From assembly GCA_030704615.1 (NCBI GenBank), contig CM060732.1, positions 21,824,001 through 21,888,000 of the forward strand: DNA of 64,000 bases, read 5' to 3'. This stretch comes from Takakia lepidozioides (lineage: Eukaryota > Streptophyta > Takakiopsida > Takakiales > Takakiaceae). Positions 55,600 through 64,000 of this stretch are shown here, piece by piece. The position numbers were made by a program, and so were the translations under genes. Positions within the stretch are counted from its first letter, which is position 1. The number at the start of each line of letters is the position of its first letter. The notes below the pieces were generated by a model. That model saw nothing but the letters and a program-made list of their open reading frames with translations, was not told where the DNA came from and did not search any database.

Positions 55600-56480
55600 A
55601 AGGTGTTCCATGCCCAGACTTTGATTTACACAGAAGGTCCGACAGCGGCCCCGCGATCTTGGCGAAATTTCTCACATACTTCCGGTAATAGGAGGCGAGT
55701 CCTAGGAAGGATCGCACTCCCGGACCGAAGTCGGAGGCTCCCAGTCCAAGATCGCCCTCACCTTTCTGTCATCCATTTTGATCCCATCCTGTGTAATCAC
55801 ATGCCCCAAGAACTCCACTTTTGTGACCCCGAATTCGCACTTTGAAGCTTTGGCATACAGCTTCCCTTCTCGCAATTTTGGAACACCCTTTTGAGGTGCT
55901 CCAGGTGCTCTCCTTTGTTTTCGAGTACACCAAGATGTCGTCGATGTACACGATCACAAAGTCATCCAACCACTCCTGAAAAAAAGGCTGTTCATCAGCG
56001 TGCTAAAGTCGCTGGTGCATTGGTGAGCCCAAAAGGCATCACCAAGAACTCATATGAACCATACCTTGTCCTGCACGCGGTCTTCTCCTCATCTCCTTCC
56101 GCCACCCGAATTTGATGATAGCCGGAGCGCAAGTCGATCCGGCTGAAATACTTCGCTCCTGCCAACCGATCGAAAGGTCGTCGATCCTTGGCAAAGGTAC
56201 CGGTTTTTGATAGTCACCTTATTCAAGCCCTGTAATCGACACACATCCGCAGCGTCCCATCCTTCTTGTCTGCGAATAGCACCGGGGCTCCGTAAGGTGA
56301 CTTACTCGGCCGGATGTACCCCTTTGACATTAGATCCTTGAGCTGAGTCTTCAGCTCGACCAACTCTCTGTGGCTCAACCGGTAGGGGCCTTGGCAGGCG
56401 GTTCCGATCCCGGTATCACCTCAATCTTGTGGTCAACTCCTCTTCGCGGTGGCAAGCCGCTTGGTAAATCCTCCGGCATC
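55600..56480 (-). pseudogene. Chromovirus reverse transcriptase, frameshifted
   Basis: In successive frames: [61 protein letters not shown], then VIVYIDDILVYSK (about 55,955-55,915) and FLGLASYYRKYVRNFAKI. Several shifts and stops. Confidence 0.8.
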
Positions 56481-56743
56481 ACATCCTGGTATTTCTCCAA
56501 ATCCCCTTGATCCAATCTGGGCTCGGCTCCCCATCGCCTTCTCCCTTCACTTCTCTAATGTAAAGCAAAAATGGGGCTCGTGTGCCTCCTCCACGGCCCA
56601 CTCCCTTGCTGACAGAAGGTTTATTCGCCCTCCCACGGATTTGGGCGTTTCCGACACTCGTAAAACCTCGCCACCATTCCCACATGGCAGCGTGACTACT
56701 CTCTTGCGGCCATCTATGACCGCTCCGGATTTGCTCAAAAAGG

Positions 56744-57214
56744 TCATCCCCAAATGAGATCCACTCCATCGATCTCGCAGATGGTGAAGTTCTCACGTCC
56801 CTCCCAACTCCCCAGTTGAAGAGGAACATCAAACGCCAACCTTGTCGCCAACTGTGGTTCTCCTTTGGCAGAACGCACCTCAGAGGCCCCCACGTCACTT
56901 GTCGGGAGTCCCAGCTTTTGTGCCGTTGCCGGTGTCATGAAGGAGTGCGACGCTCCTGTGTCCACCAACAACGACACATTAGTTCCGGATATTATCCCAT
57001 CCACGAACAATAACTGACTCCCTTTTCGTAGGGCGCCAGTTTCCTGATACAACTCACAAGAAAATTTGCCTACCTTGCAAGTCCTGGCGACCACCGCTTC
57101 CACCAAGCGACTGATGGTATCTTCCGACAGCTCCGTGGTCGCCGAGTCATGTTCAATTGCCGGGGCTTCGTGCACTTCTTGGCCATGTGCCCGGGCTCCC
57201 CGCAATTGAAACAC
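56744..57214 (-). pseudogene. Chromovirus aspartic protease
   Basis: LLVDTGASHSFMTPATAQKL is the retropepsin active site; FTICEIDGVDLIWG leads to a stop where GMD/GMPFL would be expected. Overlaps the gag frame. Confidence 0.8.
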
Positions 57215-58226
57215 ACTCCATCAAAGGTCGCCTTCTGTCCGCCATAAGCCGCTCCACCCGCTTTTCCTTTCGAAGCACCGGGTGCCGCCTTGACGTGTGA
57301 AGGCCCTCCCTTCGATTTCCACGTGCCATTGTCGCCGCGTGGCCTATCCCACTTCTTTTCCGGTCGGAAGGAGTCACCTTCCCGCCGGGTCTTCTTGTGG
57401 TTCAGCTCCGTACGGCCTTGTCTCTCACCCCTAGGGACATCCGAGAAACATTCAGCCCTCTCAATTGCCTCGTTCAAAGTCTTGGTGGCTTCTCCTCCAA
57501 CTTCCGCCTGGCCCATGGGGCCAGTCCCGCCACAAAGTTGAACCATTTCTGGTTCTGCCATGTCCGCGACTTCGAGCAACAGCACATTGAAAGCCTGGAC
57601 ATACCCCCGAATGTCATCTGTTTGCTTCAAATTCCTCATCTTGTCCCGGGCAAGCCAGACGCGTTGAGGGGCACAAACTGTCTCTTCATCAATTCCTTGA
57701 ACCCACTCCAGTTCAAGGTTTCCGGGCTTGGGCCTCGGTCGTGAAGGCGTTTCTGACCATTGTTGAGCATAGCCCCTCAAATAGGTGGGAGCCACTTCCA
57801 CCCGATCCTCGTCACTCAACTTGGCCGCCCGGAAGTACTGCTCTAGCTCCAGGAGCCAGGTGTTGAGTGCCTTCCGATTTCGGACGCCCTCGAAGGTGCC
57901 GGGTTCCTTAGGCTTCACCTTAAACTTTGCCTTAGTGGAAGTGGCATTAGCCGCCTTCAACACGTCTTTCAACGTCCCGCCAAACTGCGCCAACAACCCT
58001 TCCCAAAAGGCTGCCGGCATGGGAGGCATCTCTTGGTTTGTCGGAGCTCTCAAGGATTCCTCGGGCTCCGACTCCTCGGATTCCTCCCGCTCTTGAGCGG
58101 CCTCGTTTTCGGAAACATGCATCGCTTCCTCAAACGGCCGCCTCGGTGACACGTCGCCCCCATCGGGCTCACCAGGATCATCATCTTTTGGGCCGTTCCG
58201 CTTTCGCTTCGGCTTGCCCGACCCCA
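57070..58226 (-). CDS. gag: Chromovirus gag
   Basis: Likely starts at MGSGKPKRKRNGPKDD (58,226), shortly downstream of the primer site. Acidic N-terminal region, a capsid-like domain (FEGVRNRKALNTWLLELEQY, DKMRNLKQTDDIRGYVQ), a basic linker and one zinc knuckle CFNCGEPGHMAKKC near 57,200. The capsid part looks slightly shortened compared with relatives, and the frame after the knuckle shifts into protease, so its functional state is doubtful. Confidence 0.75.
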
Positions 58227-58282
58227 TGATGAGGCCAATCCCAAGGACGATCGCGTACTGAACTCTAAGCTCTGATACCAAG

Positions 58283-58968
58283 TGTCGCGCACCTCACTTC
58301 GGTAAGCTCCCCTTCAAGTCATAGTTACTCGCTTTGATGCGCGCGCCTGACTCCCAACCTGGCCGCCGGGCCAACTTGGAGCTTCGGCTGCTCACCGGGA
58401 CATAACGGTCCCCCTTCGCTCCCTCTAAACCCTCCACCTATTTGGGACTAGGAGAATTCCCTTTGGTAGATGGCAGTCCGGAACAGCTCCCCACTCTTTG
58501 GTCGCTTTCCGGCTCGCTCGCTTACTCACTAGTTTTTGGTCACCAACGGGCTTGCACCGTTCTCGGGGTTACTACTCCCTATATATACTTCTGTAGCTGT
58601 CCGCGGGGGTTTCACAACCAGCCATGCCATTTTATGGCGAACCACCACGAAAACCCTCGACTCCCGGTGATGAGTCGCGGTGAGTCTTGGCCCGCTCACC
58701 ACGGCCCCTATGGACCGTGATCTCCCCACGACTCCCACCACGAGGTCTCCGCCCCCATGGTGAGTCCTATGCCACCCCCACTAAGTCCCGCTAAGCTACC
58801 ACCACCCCTTGTGGAGCCACCCCCACCGCAACCCGGTGTGCGGGGCTCCACCTAGTGAGCGCCTCCGCCTCAAGGGTGCTTCAGCCCCCCATACCTATCG
58901 CTGCGCTGCCCCCACCACAGGGGCAGCCCCTCATGTGTCCCGACCCCCTGCCCTCAAGGCAAAGGCCG
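58283..58968 (-). repeat. 5' LTR of the chromovirus, truncated
   Basis: Matches 52,065-52,790 with several indels (for example a missing TGAGTCCCAAGAC-like block near 58,720 and a missing TTGAGTGCCTTGGGCAC block near 58,872). Similarity stops at AAAGGCCG. Confidence 0.85.
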
Positions 58969-59098
58969 AATATTGGTACACTTTTCTTTTCAGATCGTTT
59001 TTTATCATAAGACAAGCGGTTTCGGCATTGTACTGCCAAAACATGTTAGTTTGTTAGTTGTCTGGAAATCGTTGGTAAAACACTTAGGAAATTAGACA

Positions 59099-59503
59099 AT
59101 GTCTGCGACGACCATGGAGTGGAACTCTGGCGTCAAGATGACCGTAGGAAGCTGCATCGACAACAGATTAGGCTACCAATTCGGTACTAGAAACGACAAG
59201 TTAATCATGTTCAAACAATACAGGACGACTGTTCCAGTCCCAGATTGCGATCTCTCTTTTTTCCCGCCTTTCAAGTCCAGTAGGAACACACGGCGAGGAG
59301 CTTGGCAATTGGTGGAAGCGACATGTACAGCGATGAAATATCGCAACAAAGCAATTGGCCGAATCGAAATGACAGCAGGTCAGGACGACTTCAAACGGCA
59401 AAATGTGGACTTGTTAGCAGTACGGGACAATTGGAGGGGACTCTGGACAACCTATGACTCAGTGGCAGGGTCAAAGACCCCAGAGCCATCACCAGGGATT
59501 TGA
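59099..59503 (+). CDS. Unrecognised 134-codon frame
   Basis: Begins at an ATG after a stop-rich AT-rich leader. Encodes a product with no signal peptide or membrane segment, mixed charge, and blocks such as LGYQFGTRNDKLIMFKQ and ARG-rich RNTRRGAWQLVEATCTAM. I recognise no family. It sits where the missing end of the chromovirus LTR should be, so it may belong to whatever event truncated that LTR. Confidence 0.3.
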   Translation: MSATTMEWNSGVKMTVGSCIDNRLGYQFGTRNDKLIMFKQYRTTVPVPDCDLSFFPPFKSSRNTRRGAWQLVEATCTAMKYRNKAIGRIEMTAGQDDFKRQNVDLLAVRDNWRGLWTTYDSVAGSKTPEPSPGI

Positions 59504-60906
59504 TTTCCAAAAATACCACAAAATATGTGTGTAGCGAAAATACGACGAATGGCGAGAAGTGCAACTTTTTACCACCGATGGAGGTGAGAATTTACAGGAT
59601 GATACAAGGTATATAATTGTAGTTTGTCACCAAGTTTGGTGATTTATGGAGCTGATTAGCAGCAAGGCCAAATTATTGAGTTAACGGCACTCACGGGGCC
59701 TATTATTTGCATCTCTACTTCTTGGATGGATGAAAAATCCTGGAATTCGCCTTGAGGAGCTGGATGGATGAAATGACAACTCACGCCAACTGGTCATCCA
59801 ATTGGATGGATGAAAAACCATCTTTCATTTGCCTCTAAGACTTTTCATCCATGTTGAATATTATATTATAGATCCTCCAAGGAAACAATAGTTTAATGAA
59901 TACTTTTTATTAGGCTCAAAAACAGTATAAAAGAAGGGCAAGGCTTCCCTTGTTCTTCATCTAGTTCTTTCTCTTGCTTAATTTCCTCTTGTTGTTGTAG
60001 TGTTGTTAGTTTGAGGCTTGAGGAGGCTAGATCCTAGGGAATGGAGCTTGAAGCTCCCTAGTTAGGTAGAATTCTTGTAAGCTAAGGCAAGTGGCCTAGC
60101 TTGTGGGCCTTTGAGCCATTTCATTTGTGAATTCATTTGTGAAGGAAGAGGGCAATTTCATGTGGAGGAAAGTGACTTGAGGACGAGTAGGAGGGGCTGG
60201 TGTGGACTTATGGACGAGAGCCAAGTGGAGGCCGCATAGAGTACCATTACTTGAGTCGATAGAGCATCCCAAGCACTCTCGCATATAAAGGTTGATCCCA
60301 TCTTACCATTTCACCATTTATGTATGTGATTCATTTATTTTCCAAGCAAAGCTTGAAGTTGAAAATCTGATTTAGGCTCTTCCAAAGAGGAGAGTGCATT
60401 GTGGAATCCCACTATTTCATGTCTAGAATTGACAAGGGGGAGAAACCCATAGCCTATTGGAAAGGGTACCAATAGAGGCCTGTATTTGAATTGTTTGAAG
60501 AAGGAATCTTTGTGTTTGGTTACTAATTTGAAATCTAGCCAGCTCTGGCAAAGGCAGGCCAATAGGCTGGATCCATGATATAAGGCCACTATAAGGCCAC
60601 TATGTGCTAATCCCCCCCCCCCCCTAGCAAGCCATGGAGGCCTAGGGGAGGGTGGGTTGTATTTTTTTTTGTCTTGGGGTTTGGGCGGGCTAATTTCGAT
60701 TGACAGCAGCTGCCCCAAGGTCGCGAGCAGCCCAGATGCTGCGCCTAGAGAGTAGGCACTCGATTACTAAAAGTGTGGAGGCAGCCGTGTGTTAGAGGGC
60801 TTCTTGGGACTTAGACGCTTTTACGGGTTCTATGGGGTACTCTTAATTTTTGCGCAGACTAAGACCAACATGAGTCTTAGGGGTGGCAGCAGCAGGCTTT
60901 AGGGGG
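59504..60906. other. Unassigned region, possibly the 5' end of element three
   Basis: Contains a C-run at 60,612-60,623 and TATAAAAGAAGGGCAAGG near 59,926, a possible promoter. No partner repeat is in the window, so LTR status cannot be judged. Confidence 0.35.
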
Positions 60907-61090
60907 GTTACACAGCCCGACACAGCTCCACACAGCCAGTCACAGCCCGACACAGCTTCACACAGCTTCACACAGTCACAGGCCGACACAGCTTCACACA
61001 GCCAGTCACAGCCCGACATAGCTTCACACAACCAGTCACAGCCCGACACAGCTTTACACAGCTAGTCACAGCTCGGCACAGCTTGTCACA
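60907..61090. repeat. CACAG-type minisatellite
   Basis: Repeats of CACAGCCCGACACAGCTTCA and CACAGCCAGT. On the opposite strand the core reads GGGCTGTG, the same core as the 36.2-37.9 kb array. Confidence 0.85.
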
Positions 61091-62316
61091 GTACATGGGG
61101 AACAATCATTGACAGGGAACGACTGTGAGGGAACGACATCTGCAGAGGGAACGTGTTACTTCAGGGGTGACGGTTAGTTAGTTAGGTGGTTAGAACAGCT
61201 TGCGGGTAGATTAGGAGAGCGGCAACGGGAAGGGGATCACTTCTGGAGGAGGGCGACTTGTGGAAGGGAGGAAGAAACGTAACGGAGAGCGGAAAACAGT
61301 GAAGAGCAGATGATGACTTGAATGAAGCTTAGTTCATGCAAGCTGTAGAATTATACAGTAGGATAGAATAGAGACACCATGGCATAGGCATGACACATGA
61401 TTAATCTTAATCCGATACTGAATCGATACAAACATACTGTGTAGAGAGACACAAGAGAAGTTGTGGAATGAATGCATGATTAACTGGAACTTAGTAGATA
61501 CTGAAGCAATCTGATGCTTCAGTATACACGGTAAGGTAATTGATAACATGAAGGCAGGAAGGAATACAATAGGAAGCACAACCATGATTCACTAGCTGCA
61601 GGTCATGACTGATTGTTCTGAGCGGGCTGAGTGCTTAGAGATATCCAACTCTTCTATCTTGGAGTTTCCACCTCGGATAGCGAAGGGATGGGTGAGTAAA
61701 AGCCGCTCGACATTTGGAAACCATACTGGGGAACTGGGTCATGAACAACCAGATGTGACAGGCATCTGGTGGGATCATGGTGGTTGGAGAAATTAAAGAA
61801 TTTGATGTGAATCAAATTCCTTGTGAAACTGAGAAGGAAAGATTGTCCAAATTCTTTCAGAGGTTCTTGGAATTGCCAGACGGTTGTAAGAAAACATTCT
61901 TAAGAGAGTGCATGATGCTGACCCTGAGTGGGGTCTGGAGAAAGGAGTGATAAAGATTTATCAGGTGGCCTGTAGAGGAAGAGCACGTTGGTTACCAACA
62001 CTGGTTTATGTGATAGCATTGCTATCCATTAAGCGAGTAGAGTTTGAAGGTGGGAGGAAAGGAAGGTGAATGTTTATACTCATATGCATGAGGAGCTTGT
62101 ACTGGTAAAGAATTGGATTCCAAAGGATATTCTGTGGATCAAACTCACACCAAGAACAGCTTTCCAGACTTGTTTGCCATATGGTTATATGGTAACGGAG
62201 ACTTCAAGTATAGCCAAGGGTGCATTGAAGCTTGAAAGAAACCCAGGCATATACGAGAGATACTACAGAAGAGAGTTTTGGTTATTGCCACATTAAAGAA
62301 ATGAAAGACATGGGAC
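61091..62316. other. Leader or degraded N-terminal coding region of element three
   Basis: Broken frames at 61,780-62,296 (ERLSKFFQRFLELPDGCKKT; KLTPRTAFQTCLPYGYMV) look like decayed coding sequence leading into the gag region, but I cannot name a domain. Confidence 0.35.
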
Positions 62317-63990
62317 ATGAGTGATGAAAGAGAAGCTAGACTCCAGAGATATTCAGCAAAAAGAGAAAGTTATCTGAAAGCTAATTATCCATATCTTTGG
62401 GAGAGAGGAATAGACATAGGGGAATCATCTGGACCTCTCACACCATTAAGATCAGAGAGTACATCACCCATACCGGAAGAACTAGAGTTGGATGCCACTC
62501 CTTCTTTTTCTTTGCAAGAAAGATTAAGGGAATTGGTACAGGAAGAAGATCAACCACGAGGTGAAAGATCTGAGGTACATCCCTGGATAAAATTTGACAG
62601 AAATCTTTGATAAGAGTTGGCATGGAACACCAAAAGCAGGAACTCCAGTTTCTGAGACGGAAGACGAAGAAGGAGGAGAGGATGTGGCAGAGCCAACGGA
62701 GAGTTCAGACTCTCCAACACCATTGCAGTTGAGTTACATGAGTGAAGAAGAAACCCAAGGGCAGAACTTGGAGGATGAAAACAGAGAGAAGAAATTGGAA
62801 GAGGAAGAGTATGAAGAAGTAGACCCAACAGCTGAGGTTGAGACTACAACCAGGACATCCCAACCCGTTGGACTGGATCAAGTGGAGCACTTGGATCACA
62901 GGCCAACGAAGGTGTCGGCTCAGGGGATCAGGCGGGCAGCCTGGATCTGGCTCTGGGGGACAGGGAGTGTGGGAAGTAGTGCAACTGAAGCTGGGATACT
63001 GTGAATATAGTGGGGCCAGTAGCAGGGAGTGCTCAGGGGCCACACTTGGTGGAAGTTCCACCACAACTACAACAGGTCCTCAAGGACCAGCACCAGCAAG
63101 GGCCAGCACTGTCAGTGGGCAGAAGGTAGGGCCACAGATGGCGTTACAACCAACACGGGCAAAACCACATTTTCCAATATATTCAGAAAAGGGATCCTGA
63201 TGTACACATTAGCCAATTTGAGCACATGTGTATAGTGAACAATGAGAATGGCGATGATGCCAAGATGAGATGTTTCCTTGTTCACTTATAAGAAAGCAAG
63301 TGAATGGTATGCAAGATTCCCTGATAATCATTTCCTAACCTGGAATGGCTTGAATACAGCATTCCGAAATAGGTTCAGGACAAGTAAAACTGAGGATGAA
63401 GTGTATGGAAGTTTACAACAGTTAAAGCAAAAGAAGCATGAAACTGTTGAGGAGTATATGGAAAAGATGGAATTGATGATGAAAAAGCTGGCTGCTGTAC
63501 CAGCACCAGGTTTACAGAAGACTTGGTTTGTGAGTGGACTAAGACCAGAGTTGCAAAAGAAAGTGGATATGTTACCCCATAATACAGTGGAGGAGGCATT
63601 TGAAACAGCAAACAGAATTGAGCAATTGGGAATGCTCAGGAGAGAGAAAAGGGATGATGAGGACTCTGAGGATGAGTCAGATGAGGAAGAAGAGCAAGAG
63701 CTGAAAAGGAAGAGTAAGAGGAAGGAAAAGTTGAAGAGGGATAACTATGAAAAGATTAGAAGAAATCTTGAAGAAGTATGCCACAGAGGCTGCAACACAT
63801 TGGAGGAAGGGTGTTTGGTGTGCAAAATGCCAGAATGAAGGCCATACCACCACTGAATGCCACATGAAGGAGAAACTGTACTATCTGTAAAATGGATAAC
63901 CATTCTACTGAGAATTGTTACTACAACAGAAGACAGCAGCAGAGAGAACCTAGGCAAGTAAGGGTGCATCAAGTGCAGCCCCAGCCAAGA
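62317..63990 (+). pseudogene. gag: Third Ty3/gypsy element: gag region, runs off the right edge
   Basis: An acidic N-terminal region in two overlapping frames (62,317-62,610 and 62,594-63,004; SEEETQGQNLEDENREKK). The capsid-like domain at 63,278-63,770 (KKASEWYARFPDNHFLTWNG, FRNRFRTSKTEDEVYGSLQQ, VEEYMEKMELMMKKLAAVP, VSGLRPELQKKV) is the classic retrotransposon gag fold region. After a frameshift near 63,775 come two zinc knuckles, CAKCQNEGHTTTEC and CTICKMDNHSTENC. Shifts indicate decay. Distinct from the other two elements; pol would be beyond 64,000. Confidence 0.8.
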
Positions 63991-64000
63991 AGAAACAGTG

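Larger units (their letters stand above)
52065..58968 (-). mobile_element. Degraded Ty3/gypsy chromovirus
   Basis: Leftward element. Its 5' LTR is 58,283-58,968, next to a canonical initiator-tRNA-Met primer site (GCTCTGATACCA on +, 58,269-58,280). Then gag, protease, RT, RNase H, integrase and chromodomain. A pyrimidine run on + (TTTCCTCCCCCA, about 53,656-53,667) is the polypurine tract on -, beside the 3' LTR (52,065 to about 53,655). The 5' LTR lacks its outer ~900 bp, so the promoter end is gone; LTRs also differ by several indels. Inactive. Confidence 0.88.

Overview
This is nuclear plant DNA, rich in retrotransposons. Plant hallmarks are a CRINKLY4-type receptor kinase, PPR gene remnants of the PLS type, plant-type LINEs, a chromodomain Ty3/gypsy element with an initiator-tRNA-Met primer site, and a DUF4216 (CACTA-associated) remnant. 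The PPR wording, the abundance of degraded single-exon gene pieces and the Helitron with an endonuclease domain make me favour a fern or another large-genome non-seed plant. That placement is inference.

Layout. 1-1476: LINE remnant (-) with a triplicated 47-residue repeat. 2.1-3.2 kb: pieces of an HSBP-like gene and a bHLH gene. 5.0-8.46 kb (-): the one apparently intact host gene, a two-exon CRINKLY4-like receptor kinase. 9.1-11.6 kb: a dispersed repeat family carrying two hAT-type non-autonomous transposons with 8-bp target duplications, one containing a tRNA-type SINE. 14.9-17.8 kb: degraded LINE reverse transcriptase (-). 20.7-24.95 kb: a kelch fragment and a duplicated, broken PPR gene with an amino-acid-permease exon and a LINE scrap inside. 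25.6-33.0 kb: an RPA-like OB-fold/zinc-ribbon gene, a ~142-bp tandem array, and a Helitron helicase with a C-terminal endonuclease (Helentron/Helitron2-like).

34,340-46,804 is the highlight: a young (99.4% identical repeats) 12.5-kb Ty3/gypsy retrotransposon inserted in another PPR remnant. It encodes gag, an aspartic protease, a complete-looking C5 cytosine DNA methyltransferase, RT, RNase H, integrase and a C-terminal PHD finger. The methyltransferase and RT parts share a frame and are separated by one UAG in a CARYYA readthrough context. Its terminal repeats are not simple LTRs but are arranged A1-body-B1-A2-B2.

The rest: PPR tail (46.8-47.8 kb), an ABCC-transporter exon (48.65 kb), a CACTA DUF4216 remnant (51.2-52.1 kb, -), a degraded chromovirus (52.07-58.97 kb, -) whose 5' LTR is truncated, an unrecognised 134-codon frame (59.1 kb), a CACAG-type minisatellite (60.9 kb) and the gag region of a third Ty3/gypsy element running off the right edge.

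Working together: the methyltransferase element could write cytosine methylation and read histone tails through its PHD finger, a combination that suggests self-silencing or targeted integration. That is inference from domain content only.
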